From contig JBCCGR010000012.1 in the NCBI GenBank assembly GCA_039029195.1, positions 1 through 64,000 of the forward strand: DNA of 64,000 nt, read 5' to 3'. The position numbers and the translations under genes are program-made. The stretch comes from JBCCGR01 sp039029195 (GTDB lineage Bacteria > Pseudomonadota > Alphaproteobacteria > Rhizobiales > Rhizobiaceae). The notes under the pieces are model-generated. The model searched no databases. It had not been told where the DNA came from and worked only from the letters and a program-made list of their open reading frames with translations. This document shows, piece after piece, positions 1 through 7,563 of the stretch (position 1 is the first letter of the stretch; each line of letters starts with the position of its first letter).

Positions 1-579
1 CAGCGATACCCGTTCCGTCAGATCATAGGCCACACCAACGATCACCTGACCTGCGAAATTCGTGTCATTGTCGTTGATGTTGATCCCGGGGCCATAGACA
101 AAGCTCTGGTCGGTGAACGCGATACCAAGACCAGCACCGACGAACGGTGTCAGGCCGACGGACTCGATTGGAAAATCGATGAAAGCGTTCACAAACAACG
201 TGGTTGAAGAAATGTCACCGCTGACGTTCACCTCAGCCGCAGGTCCATTGCCGGAAAAGAACACCTGATCAACATCCGCTTTCTGGTAGGCGAGTTCCAG
301 TTCGGCGCGAAGCTGCGGACCACCAAAATCCACCGGCAGCACCGCACCCACAGCACCGCCAACGCGAAAGCCAGCATCGGTTTCGGCGCGCACGGTCTGA
401 TTGGCGCCGCCAATGGTGCCGGAAAGATCGGCCTCACCGGCAAAAATCACCCCGCCATGCAAGGAGACATAGAAACCGGATGTGCCGTCATTGGCCTGAG
501 CGCCAACGGAGGAAAGAGCGGTCGCGCCAGCAATTGCGGCAGCGCCCACCATGGATTTGAAAGAAGAGAGTTTTGCCAT
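1..579 (-). CDS. Outer-membrane beta-barrel protein (partial, C-terminus off the window)
   Basis: The reading frame is open from an ATG at 577-579 to the window edge, giving the first 193 residues. It begins with a clear Sec signal peptide ending near SSVGAQA, followed by alternating polar/hydrophobic, Gly-rich strands (GFYVSLHGGVIFAG, FVGAGLGIAF, GQVIVGVAYDL) typical of small OmpA/Omp25-like porin-family barrels of alphaproteobacteria. An AAGG ribosome-binding site lies about 9 bases before the start. The product should sit in the outer membrane. Function beyond a structural or immunogenic OMP role cannot be told, and the missing C-terminus prevents closer assignment. Confidence 0.85.
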   Translation of the reverse strand, partial: MAKLSSFKSMVGAAAIAGATALSSVGAQANDGTSGFYVSLHGGVIFAGEADLSGTIGGANQTVRAETDAGFRVGGAVGAVLPVDFGGPQLRAELELAYQKADVDQVFFSGNGPAAEVNVSGDISSTTLFVNAFIDFPIESVGLTPFVGAGLGIAFTDQSFVYGPGININDNDTNFAGQVIVGVAYDLTERVSL

Positions 580-968
580 GGGATGAACCTTCACTTGTTC
601 CCGAAAGGGGTATTTCGGGGCAATCGTTACGGCGCATCCTGAGACCCGGCAATTCACTCTTGCTGAAGGAGTTGTGACAGAATTTGTTTGAATATTTCAG
701 AGGCTTAGAATGAGAACAATAGTGCATATTCCGGCGGTTTTTACGCCAGGTGAGGGCAGAAATCAGTCGGTTTCACAGGAGCCTTCAACCAGACTCGGGC
801 CGTTTGAGCAAAACGCGAAAACGTGACCCCGGGGGCCCATCCCGTGGGCTCTCATAACCGGATCAAACTGATAGGGAACGGTATAGGTTCCCGGATCACG
901 ATCTCGCGGTTCTTCCGCTCAATCGGTCCGAGAAATGACAAGGAAAGTGTGGACTATACTCGGTCCCC
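580..968. other. Intergenic region with one dispersed repeat copy
   Basis: This stretch of about 390 bases lies between the OMP gene start and the DUF2155 gene stop. The part at 580-780 should hold the OMP promoter, but no convincing -35/-10 pair was found. Bases 876-943 are a copy of a dispersed repeat listed separately. No protein-coding frame in it has a good start or a recognisable product. Confidence 0.6.
876..943 (-). repeat. Dispersed intergenic repeat, family A copy 1
   Basis: Read on the minus strand it starts CCTTGTCATTTCTCGGACCG and runs to about ACCGTTC. It matches 11273-11340 on the plus strand over nearly its whole length: the blocks CTCGGACCGATTGA, ATCGTGATCCG and CCGTTC are shared. 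Both copies are intergenic. This is likely a REP/BIME-like element. Confidence 0.65.
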
Positions 969-1376
969 TCACCCGCTGCTGGGCGGGGCGATGTCGGAAT
1001 CCATTTTGCAATCCACGAGCCAGACATCATAGACCGCATGTTCAATGGCGTTCAGGCCCGGGCTTGCCGCAAACATCCAGCCGGTAAAGATGCGGCGGAT
1101 TTTCTTGTCAAGCGTAATCTCGTCCACTTCCAGATAGGAGGTGGTCTTGGGCTGTTCATCTTCCGTGCGCGAATAGCAGATCCGCGGCGTCACCTGCAGA
1201 CGACCAAATTGCACGGTCTCATCAATGTAAACATCAAACCGGACAATGCGGCCGGTGATCTTGTCGATGCCGGAAAACACGGCCACGCGATTGGAGATGC
1301 GTTCGGCCTGAAGCGGTGCGGTAAATCCGGCAAGGCCAGCGGCAATCACGATGAGGGATAGAAAAGTACGAACCAT
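969..1376 (-). CDS. DUF2155 domain-containing exported protein
   Basis: This 135-residue protein has an N-terminal signal peptide (MVRTFLSLIVIAAGLAGF, then APLQA) and the DUF2155 (COG4765) core: RVAVFSGIDKITGRI, FGRLQVTPRICYSRT and the C-terminal FTGWMFAASPGLNAIEHAVYD with VWLVDC. The frame extends upstream to 1460, but the Met at 1374-1376 starts the signal peptide directly and is preferred. In many Rhizobiales this family sits beside an NDUFA12-like gene. Here a methyltransferase gene separates them. Two Cys (in RICYSR and LVDCK) could pair in the periplasm. The molecular function of the family is unknown. Confidence 0.85.
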   Translation of the reverse strand: MVRTFLSLIVIAAGLAGFTAPLQAERISNRVAVFSGIDKITGRIVRFDVYIDETVQFGRLQVTPRICYSRTEDEQPKTTSYLEVDEITLDKKIRRIFTGWMFAASPGLNAIEHAVYDVWLVDCKMDSDIAPPSSG

Positions 1377-1474
1377 GATGGACGAATCAGACGAGGTTTC
1401 GGACCGTAGTTTGCGACAGGGCACGACCTGCAACAACAGGTAGCCGCGCCGCAGGGGCAAAATCAGTTGCTGTT

Positions 1475-2227
1475 CTACAAGGTCGCGGCAAATCGCAGTC
1501 GAACATAGTCAGCAATCCAATTGCCCTTATAGTCACGCAAGGAAGGTTCAAGCGCGCGGATCACGCGCTCATAGGCTTCTTCCTGTCGCGCACCAAACTG
1601 TTCAAAAAATGGCCGCCGCATGGTCTCAAGCCATCCGCGTATATCAGTGGGAAGCGGTGTGGGCCGATAAAATGTGGTGATCGCATCCACCCTAAAGCCG
1701 GCAGCTTCCAGCATTTCCTGATATTGCTCCACTGTGGGGAAAAACCAGGGACCAGCCAGCAGCGGATCGCCATCCATTGCTTCTCCAACGGCACGCAGCG
1801 CCGTGGTGATGGCCGCAACATTGCCATAACCGCCGAATTCACCAACAAACCGGCCACCCGGTTTGAGCGCACGCACCACGCCATCAATGACCTTGGTTGG
1901 TTCCAGCATCCAGTGCAGGGCCGCATTCGAGAAGACTGCGTCGAATTCGGTGTCAAAGTTTAGCGCATGGGCATCAATCAGATGCACATCGAGCCCTAGC
2001 GCCCGTGCGGCTTCTACAAAATTGTCGCTGGCATCCGCCCCGACCACATCAACACCAGCCTCTTTCAGCTTGATGGTCAGCGCGCCATCGCCACACCCGA
2101 GATCAAGAATGCGCTCACCGGCTTGTGGCGCCAGAAGCTCCACAACGCCTTCGCCATAGACGGACACAAAGCGCGTGTTTTTGTTATAGACCTCGGTATT
2201 CCAGGTCTGCTTGATGGTCTCGGTCAT
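1475..2227 (-). CDS. Class I SAM-dependent methyltransferase
   Basis: This 250-residue Rossmann-fold methyltransferase carries SAM-binding motif I (ILDLGCGDGALTIKL, residues about 40-54), an acidic residue ending strand 2 (VVGADAS), and FDAVFSNAALHWML for the motif II/III region. It resembles the trans-aconitate/UbiE-like methyltransferase group, but the substrate cannot be read from sequence. It is on the same strand as NDUFA12 (38 bases upstream) and DUF2155 (98 bases downstream), so co-transcription is likely. The usual neighbourhood of the two flanking genes does not include it, which suggests it was inserted here. Confidence 0.88.
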   Translation of the reverse strand: MTETIKQTWNTEVYNKNTRFVSVYGEGVVELLAPQAGERILDLGCGDGALTIKLKEAGVDVVGADASDNFVEAARALGLDVHLIDAHALNFDTEFDAVFSNAALHWMLEPTKVIDGVVRALKPGGRFVGEFGGYGNVAAITTALRAVGEAMDGDPLLAGPWFFPTVEQYQEMLEAAGFRVDAITTFYRPTPLPTDIRGWLETMRRPFFEQFGARQEEAYERVIRALEPSLRDYKGNWIADYVRLRFAATL

Positions 2228-2265
2228 CTGAATGTCCTCAAGATGAGGTGGTCTGATTGGGACTG

Positions 2266-2643
2266 TTACGGCGTCCAGGCCTCATAGTCGCCAGTAACGG
2301 TAGGGCGCTGCTCCGGCGTCATGATTGAACCCTTTGGCCGATAGGCGGCAACGGTGCCCGTCATGTTGGCCTTGTGTTCAAGCTCCCATTCGCGGGGCGT
2401 ATACTCTTCTTTCGCGGGCGGTGTGTCGACCCGATGGTGCATCCAGCCGTGCCAGCCGGGCCCAATCTGAGACGCTTCCGACTGATCGGCATAAATCACC
2501 CAGCGGCGATCATCTTTCGACTGATAGTAGATATTGCCATAGGCGTCTTCGCCCACGCGTTCGCCATGACGCCAGGTGTGAAACCGCGTGCCGATGGTCT
2601 GGCCGCTCCACCAGGTGAAAAACTGCAGCAGAAAGGTCTTCAT
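2266..2643 (-). CDS. NADH:ubiquinone oxidoreductase subunit NDUFA12-like protein
   Basis: This 125-residue protein belongs to the NDUFA12 / 17.2-kDa (B17.2) family, an accessory subunit or assembly factor of respiratory complex I in alphaproteobacteria and mitochondria. Family features seen are RFHTWRHGERVGEDAYGN, YYQSKDDRRWVIY, GPGWHGWMHHRVDTPP and a C-terminal Pro-rich tail ending YEAWTP. There is no signal peptide or long membrane segment, as expected for a matrix/cytoplasmic-side peripheral subunit. It is probably the first gene of a short operon with the methyltransferase and the DUF2155 gene. Confidence 0.92.
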   Translation of the reverse strand: MKTFLLQFFTWWSGQTIGTRFHTWRHGERVGEDAYGNIYYQSKDDRRWVIYADQSEASQIGPGWHGWMHHRVDTPPAKEEYTPREWELEHKANMTGTVAAYRPKGSIMTPEQRPTVTGDYEAWTP

Positions 2644-3268
2644 TCAAGCCCTCGATCCAGGTTGGCCAAGTCAATCCAGCACAACAAACCACAGCGCGGT
2701 TCGGCTGGAACGGTGCGAAACCATCAGCCACTTCATGACGCGGAACAGGTGCGAAGTCCAGTGGAAACCCGATTGGCGCACAGCACGCGTTCAGCCTGCC
2801 GATGCACTTCTCGCCACCGAAATTGATCCGGGCCCAAAACAGGAGACCCGGGAACATTCACGTCCTCTGATGGGTGACGCTCTCCGTGGCCTCTCGCCTC
2901 CGTCACCCTGACGCAGGTCAGGGTCCAGGTGCGGTAGCGGTGCATGCGATGGTGAGGAGAAGCGTGAGGCTGCCACCAGCCAAAATTGCAATTGATCATG
3001 TAAACAATGAATGCCGCTCCCGGTTCATTCGCACTTGGATCCTGACCTGCGTCAGGATGACGATGGAAAGGATGGGCGTGGAACTGACAACCTCCGCCAA
3101 CCACCATGGTAAAAAGTTGAGGTTACGCGTTGAGGTTAGGGGTTAAGATTAACTTAAGGCATTTGCTTCAATTGGGCCTAAGACATTCAAAGAACTCGAA
3201 TATTATGAAAGTATAAGGAAGGACTTACTGCGGCGTGTGGAGCCGTGAACCCATGACGGAGGGGACAA
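2644..3268. other. Intergenic region with a paired palindromic repeat
   Basis: About 625 bases lie between the divergent NDUFA12 gene and the basic repeat protein. They contain the family C repeat pair (2901-3066, listed separately) and, near 3118-3148, a short direct repetition of GTTGAGGTTA. The AT-rich stretch at 3150-3225 should hold the promoter of the 3269 gene. The overlapping short frames here look non-coding. Confidence 0.6.
2901..3066. repeat. Paired inverted REP-like element, family C
   Basis: Arm 1 (2901-2932) reads CGTCACCCTGACGCAGGTCA then GGGTCCAGGTGC. Arm 2 (3031-3066) is its reverse complement with about three mismatches. Each arm is itself a palindrome around TGACGCAGGTCA. 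About 100 bases separate them. The same family recurs at 4242-4410, 25288-25320 and 39255-39420, always between genes. Confidence 0.8.
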
Positions 3269-4024
3269 ATGGTCTCGCGTATTTCTTCCTTCATCGCGGC
3301 CAGCACCGTGGCTGGTGCCGTATTGGCGAGCGCACCCGCTTTCGCCTGGAAACAACAAACACATCATCAGCCGAGCTATCATCAGCCCGCGCAGAAATCA
3401 TGCTACAAGAAGGTGCGCACCGCACCACAATATAAAACTGTGCACGAGCGTGTGCTGGTCAGCCATGGTCGCAAATATGCTGAACATGTTCCGGCCCAAT
3501 ATGCCTGGGTTGAAAAGCAGGTTCGCGTGCGTCGCCAGCGCGTGATCTGGCAGAAGAGCCCGGCGGTCTATGAAACACGTGCCCAGCGGGTTCAGGTTTC
3601 CGGTCCACGCACGATTGTACGCCAGTCAGCGCCGATCTGGCAGGTTCGCCAGCGCAAGGTGATGGTCTCGCAAAGCGGCTGGCGCTGGGAACCCAAGTGG
3701 ATCAACGGCGAAGAAATCATGTGCAAAGTGGAAACCCCGCCCGTGTGGAAGACCGTGCGTGAGAAGGTCAAGATCCCCGGCAAGGTCTGGCACGAAACTG
3801 TTCCCGCTGTTTACAAAACCAAATATGTGAAGGTGAAGGTGCGCCACGCGCAAAAGCACAAGATCGTGGAACCTGCTGTTTACAAGACAGTGAAGAAAAA
3901 GGTTCTGGTGCGCCGCGCCCGCAAGATCTGGCACAAGTCACCACCGGTTTATAAAACCGTCGCCCGCCACGTGCAGGTGCATGGCGGTCATGAAAAGTGG
4001 GTTCGGGTCAACGGCTGCTGGTAA
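3269..4024 (+). CDS. Exported, very basic repetitive protein of unknown function
   Basis: The 251-residue protein starts at an ATG preceded by GGAGGGG. It has a signal peptide (VAGAVLASAPAFA) followed by a strongly basic, aromatic mature chain. The mature part is built of imperfect repeats of about 25-30 residues that alternate a Pro-[Ala/Pro]-x-[Tyr/Trp]-[Lys/Glu]-Thr turn (SPAVYETRAQ, PPVWKTVREK, VPAVYKTKYV, EPAVYKTVKK, SPPVYKTVAR) with Val-x-Val strands (VKVKVRHAQK, VLVRRARKIW). Three Cys are present. The repeat style recalls the YxTVxExVLV repeats before some OmpA domains. A surface or matrix role is plausible but unproven. Confidence 0.8.
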   Translation: MVSRISSFIAASTVAGAVLASAPAFAWKQQTHHQPSYHQPAQKSCYKKVRTAPQYKTVHERVLVSHGRKYAEHVPAQYAWVEKQVRVRRQRVIWQKSPAVYETRAQRVQVSGPRTIVRQSAPIWQVRQRKVMVSQSGWRWEPKWINGEEIMCKVETPPVWKTVREKVKIPGKVWHETVPAVYKTKYVKVKVRHAQKHKIVEPAVYKTVKKKVLVRRARKIWHKSPPVYKTVARHVQVHGGHEKWVRVNGCW

Positions 4025-4045
4025 GCCCCTCGCCGACTGATTTAT

Positions 4046-4074
4046 CAAAACCCCGGCCCTGCGCCGGGTTTTTT
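4046..4074 (+). terminator. Rho-independent terminator
   Basis: The stem CCCGGC / GCCGGG (4052-4057 with 4063-4068) has a 5-base loop and is followed by TTTTTT (4069-4074). It lies 25 bases after the stop of the basic repeat protein and should end its transcript. Confidence 0.9.
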
Positions 4075-4104
4075 GTTGGGATCTGGAAAGCTATCATCAA
4101 CTTG

Positions 4105-4139
4105 TCATTCTAGGGCTGTTCGAGCCCTGGCGAGAATGA
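4105..4139. repeat. Composite hairpin
   Basis: The outer arms TCATTCT (4105-4111) and AGAATGA (4133-4139) enclose inner arms AGGGCT (4112-4117) and AGCCCT (4123-4128) around the loop GTTCG. No T-run follows. It resembles a single REP-type palindrome rather than a terminator. Confidence 0.6.
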
Positions 4140-4241
4140 TACCCGAGGATGACTAGGAGAGGAGGCCGCGTATAGTGATTGGCGGCCCCGCGAAGTGCGG
4201 ACTGCGCGGTTCAACTTTCACTCCTCACATTCCCCTTCCTC

Positions 4242-4410
4242 CGTCACCCTGTCGAAAGTCAGGGTCCAGTTGTGGTTGCGTCAGATGAGATAGCAGCAGC
4301 TGTGCTATTTATGGCCGCACGTTGGCTTTGTCGTTGGCGGCACCAAACAACTCACATTCCTCCCGCCGCAGTCGTACCTGGATCCCGGGCCAGGCCCGGA
4401 ATGACGATGG
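4242..4410. repeat. Paired inverted REP-like element, family C (diverged)
   Basis: Arm 1 (4242-4272) reads CGTCACCCTGTCGAAAGTCA then GGGTCCAGTTG. Arm 2 (4375-4410) reads TACCTGGATCCCGGGCCAGG then CCCGGAATGACGATGG. The ends match the family C arms, but the second palindrome core has changed to the GGGCCAGGCCC type. Confidence 0.7.
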
Positions 4411-4562
4411 AGAAAGTGTAGAATTCAAACAGAATTGATGGCAAACGATGTGGACCCTCACCTGCAACTTTGCCGCCACAACACACTCTCAAACGATAGA
4501 AGCTTCCATCTGAACCGGACTGGCTTTAGCCTTGAGCATCTGTCTCCTCGAGTCCCGATCCC

Positions 4563-5339
4563 GTGCTCCAGTCCGGCCCCTTCATCGAATTGTTCCAGCT
4601 CTACACGGGCGCCTTTATCGTCATCGCGGCGGTGTTTTTCCTTTCCGGTGTCGTCAAGGGCGGAATGAGTTTTGGACAGCCATTGGTCACCATTTCAATC
4701 CTGCCACTGCTGGTGCCAGCGGATCTCGTGCTCGCCATCAACGCCATGATTTTGCCCTTCACCAACATCTATCAGTTCTGGTTGGCGGGTGAGATGGGCA
4801 AATCTCTTAAGCGCTTTTGGCCGCTGATGCTGGGGCTCATCATCGCCACGCCGCTTGCCGCATGGTTTGCGGCCTCCATTGACGGACGCCTGCTTCTCGG
4901 CCTCATCGGCATTCTGGTCGTGGTGTTCATTCTGCTCACGATCTTCAACCCTGCCCTGCACATTCGAGAGACTGTGGAGAAACCCTGGGGATTTATCACA
5001 GGCATCGTGGGCGGCATTTCCGGCGCGCTCAGCACGGCCGCGGGACCGGTGTTTCTGGTCTATCTGCTGGGATTGCACGCAGATCGCCAGACCCTGATGT
5101 CCTCCAACGGCCTTTTCATGATCGTGATCGGCTTCACCATGTGGATTTCCTACTGGCAGGTCGGCTGGATCAATCAGCCAAGAATCCTGCTGGCAGTCCT
5201 GCTGCTCGGCTTCGTTTCACTGGGCATGTGGGTCGGCAACCGGCTCGCGGGACTGCTGAGCGCCAACGGCTTCCGCAATCTCGTGCTCGGCGTCGTGCTG
5301 CTGCTGGGTTGCAATATGGTGTACCGGGCGTTTGGGTGA
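4563..5339 (+). CDS. TauE/SafE family membrane exporter (sulfite/organosulfonate type)
   Basis: This 258-residue integral membrane protein of the TauE/SafE (former DUF81) family probably exports sulfite or organosulfur anions, though substrate is not decidable here. About eight hydrophobic helices are visible. The two half-repeats each carry the family pattern: FFLSGVVKGGMSFG in the N-half and ITGIVGGISGALSTAAGPVF in the C-half. The start is a GTG at 4563. The ribosome-binding site is weak, and no other start keeps the first helix intact. It stands alone, with no sulfur-metabolism gene beside it. Confidence 0.88.
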   Translation: MLQSGPFIELFQLYTGAFIVIAAVFFLSGVVKGGMSFGQPLVTISILPLLVPADLVLAINAMILPFTNIYQFWLAGEMGKSLKRFWPLMLGLIIATPLAAWFAASIDGRLLLGLIGILVVVFILLTIFNPALHIRETVEKPWGFITGIVGGISGALSTAAGPVFLVYLLGLHADRQTLMSSNGLFMIVIGFTMWISYWQVGWINQPRILLAVLLLGFVSLGMWVGNRLAGLLSANGFRNLVLGVVLLLGCNMVYRAFG

Positions 5340-5851
5340 CGGAGACTTATATGAACGGCCAGGAACTGGAGCGTTGATCAAACAAAAGCAAACGCTGACA
5401 ATGAGGACGAAACCGCGGTTCCATATCAAAGCGTGAAGTTCGACTTCAGCAATTTCACCTTCTGATCTACGCTTGTTCAGAATGGGTTCTGAAGGAATGA
5501 GATTATATACAGAGTCAATCAACTCGTGAAGGAATTTCTGTCCTGTTGGGAGGGTGCCGGGCCAGCTCAATGCCAAACTCTTCAAGATTGGACGCCACTA
5601 ATGGATCACCATTGGATGCCTGTTGACAGTTAGGACGTGCGGCGCTGAAGTCGTTCGGATGTTCTGTATGATGTTTCATCCAAATCCTTCGGCATTTCCT
5701 ATCCTGCTTATTGGCCGCCGCTGGCGGACAGAGACCGAGAACACGATTAAGCCGCAGACCATGCACGGCGGGAAACGGCTTCAGTTGGCTTTAATTTCGC
5801 AGAAGCTCGTCCGCTTAGAGAAGCTGGGCGAATGCTTGATAGGAGGTCACC
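5340..5851. other. Intergenic region, possibly decayed DNA
   Basis: About 510 bases contain no gene that can be supported. Short frames exist on both strands, but none matches a family I recognise. Bases 5585-5627 match 6946-6988 (direct repeat listed separately). An excellent ribosome-binding site, TAGGAGGTCACC, directly precedes the OmpA-like gene at 5852. Confidence 0.5.
5585..5627 (+). repeat. Unknown direct repeat, copy 1 (left of the OmpA-like gene)
   Basis: It reads ATTGGACGCCACTAATGGAT then CACCATTGGATGCC and TGTTGACA. It aligns without gaps to 6946-6988 at roughly 80% identity. The pair brackets the OmpA-like gene in the same orientation. It may be a remnant of a mobile or dispersed element. 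Confidence 0.55.
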
Positions 5852-6790
5852 ATGTCTGAGAGATTTGTTTTCACGCAAAGGCTATTTGTTAGTCTATTTC
5901 TATTGCTGGCCGGGGCCACCACCGCAATCGCACAGCCAATTACGCTTACCGATTATCGCGGCAACGCCATCGAATTTCCTCAAGGAACACAGTCCTTTGC
6001 AGACAGTATCCTGTTCGCCCGTGTCGGATCGCCTTCGCCGGTTGAACTTAAGGTACCGTCCGCGGCGCTGGGGCTACCAGATTGGAACGTGCCCGATACA
6101 CAGCGGAGCAATTTCCCCAATCTCGCATATAGCTTGGGATGCCGCGGCAAGCTTGCCCTTCAGTTCGAGGACAACGCCCTTATCGACGTCGAGGGTCCTG
6201 ACTTGTTCGTGTTCGAGGTTGGGGCAAATGTCGAGCCGGCCATGATCTATGTCTCGAATGACGGAACCAAATGGGAGTCTGTAGGTCGGATCGGTGGCGC
6301 ATTTTCGACGGTTGATCTAGCCGACCACAATCTGCAATCCAGAAGCTACAGATACGTAATGATCGAGGACGCTGGTGGTACCTGCACAGGGATTACTCCT
6401 GGTGCAGACATCGACGCTGTTGGTGCGATTGGTAGCGCCGCTCGGCTGACATTGGCCGGCGAAGTTCTTTTCGATGTTGGAAAGTCCGATCTGAAGCCTG
6501 CAACGGTAAATAGCCTTGCTGCGATCGCGGCGAAACTTGCATCAGAGAATGCAAAACTTGTCGAAGTTGTTGGGCATACCGATAGTGCTGGTTCAAACGA
6601 AGCCAACTTTGCGCTCGGGAGCCGCCGTGCCCAATCTGTCGCCGATTATCTGGTGGGGCAGGAAACAAGCCTGCGGAACATCCTTTCCGTCGCATCGCGC
6701 GGCGAAACCGAACCGACTGCGACCAATGGCACGCAGGCAGGTAGGGCGAGGAATCGAAGGGTAGAAATCACCGTCTACTTTGATCGGTGA
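5852..6790 (+). CDS. OmpA family exported protein
   Basis: The 312-residue protein has a signal peptide (LFVSLFLLLAGATTAIA, residues about 11-27). Next comes a domain of about 170 residues containing FVFEVGANVEPAMIYVSNDG and RYVMIEDAGG, which resembles discoidin-like cell-surface domains. A C-terminal OmpA/MotB peptidoglycan-binding domain follows (about 200-312): GEVLFDVGKSDLKP, VEVVGHTDSAGS, LGSRRAQSVADYL and ARNRRVEI, which carries the Asp and Arg that bind diaminopimelate. It probably anchors to the cell wall from the periplasm or outer membrane. Flanking copies of an unknown repeat suggest the gene arrived as an insert. Confidence 0.87.
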   Translation: MSERFVFTQRLFVSLFLLLAGATTAIAQPITLTDYRGNAIEFPQGTQSFADSILFARVGSPSPVELKVPSAALGLPDWNVPDTQRSNFPNLAYSLGCRGKLALQFEDNALIDVEGPDLFVFEVGANVEPAMIYVSNDGTKWESVGRIGGAFSTVDLADHNLQSRSYRYVMIEDAGGTCTGITPGADIDAVGAIGSAARLTLAGEVLFDVGKSDLKPATVNSLAAIAAKLASENAKLVEVVGHTDSAGSNEANFALGSRRAQSVADYLVGQETSLRNILSVASRGETEPTATNGTQAGRARNRRVEITVYFDR

Positions 6791-6912
6791 GTCGCGGACA
6801 GCTGCAGTTCCATATCGTCAGCAAGCTCCACGAATGCACCTCGGTCATCGTCCCTCCAACATCCCCTTAGATGAATGGCTCAGCGACGTTGGCGATACCA
6901 AGATGACCACGC

Positions 6913-6934
6913 GGCGCCGAGCCTGCTCGGCGCC
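6913..6934. repeat. Perfect 9-bp hairpin downstream of the OmpA-like gene
   Basis: GGCGCCGAG (6913-6921) pairs with CTCGGCGCC (6926-6934) across the loop CCTG. There is no T-run on either strand, so it is not a classic intrinsic terminator. It may still end the transcript or belong to the adjacent repeat. Confidence 0.6.
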
Positions 6935-6945
6935 AAAATGTCAAA

Positions 6946-6988
6946 ATTGGACGCAGATAAGGGACCACCATTGGGTGCCGATTGACAT
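6946..6988 (+). repeat. Unknown direct repeat, copy 2 (right of the OmpA-like gene)
   Basis: It reads ATTGGACGCAGATAAGGGAC then CACCATTGGGTGCC and GATTGACA, matching copy 1 at 5585-5627 in the same orientation. See copy 1. Confidence 0.55.
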
Positions 6989-7141
6989 CCCGGTCTACCC
7001 GCTATCTTGCTAAAGGGTTGAGAGGAGACGACAGCGCGGCGCAACCAAAGCTGGCATTGGCTAATCTGCATGCCTAGGCAGAAAGTCGCTCAAAGTGGCT
7101 CTTTCCCTGTAACCGCCATCCATCATTTACTATACAATGTT

Positions 7142-7455
7142 CCCCCTCACCTCGCTCCAATCGCCATCAGTAACGTCACAATGCCAAGCACACTGCAGAG
7201 GCCTGCAACCACGATCACCCGATCGTAGCTTGAAATCTGCCAGATCACCGACGCAATAGCGGGCGCGATGAAGCCGAAATTGGCCCGGCCCAGCAGTTCC
7301 GCCGTGATCACGGGCCGGATGATGCTCGTCACCCCTATCCTGCACCATGCAGCGCCACGAAAATGGCGATGGAACCCAGCCCGGCGTCCGCGAAATAGAG
7401 CGTGACCTCGTCAAAGCTCATCCCTACGAAGCAGGCATAGAGCGTCGCCGCAGAG
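7142..7455 (-). pseudogene. Truncated, decayed copy of the MFS transporter 3' end
   Basis: The segment is homologous to the 3' part of the intact MFS gene (about 8850-9190). Read on the minus strand it still encodes SIIRPVITAELLGRANFG and ASVIWQISSYD then VIVVAGLCSVLGIV, nearly identical to the intact copy. It has lost about 16 residues in the middle (the GALAVPYMLGFAIAPT part). A single-base loss near 7331-7335 shifts the frame, and the rest of the gene is absent. The epoxide hydrolase gene lies between the two copies. This points to a duplication that spanned the hydrolase boundary, followed by decay. Confidence 0.85.
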
Positions 7456-7563
7456 GTTGGACGCCTTTCGTTGTTGCGCGTGGCCCAGCCAGGAATGCGG
7501 CACGTCCCTCAAGACACAGCATCGGTCACTTTGGGCTCTGAAGTGATTTTAGCCTGATCACGT

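Larger units (their letters stand above)
4075..4562. other. Intergenic region rich in palindromic repeats
   Basis: About 490 bases lie between the terminator and the TauE/SafE gene. A composite hairpin occupies 4105-4139 and a family C repeat pair occupies 4242-4410, both listed separately. No supportable gene was found. Bases 4415-4560 presumably hold the promoter for the exporter gene. Confidence 0.55.
6791..7141. other. Intergenic region with hairpin and repeat copy
   Basis: It holds a perfect 9-bp hairpin (6913-6934) and the second copy of the unknown direct repeat (6946-6988). No gene was seen. Confidence 0.5.

Noticed and set aside
5340..5851. Short minus-strand frames at 5217-5585 and 5515-5766 as genes
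   Set aside because: No signal for a start, no known family, and the first overlaps the TauE/SafE gene end. They are more likely decayed or non-coding.
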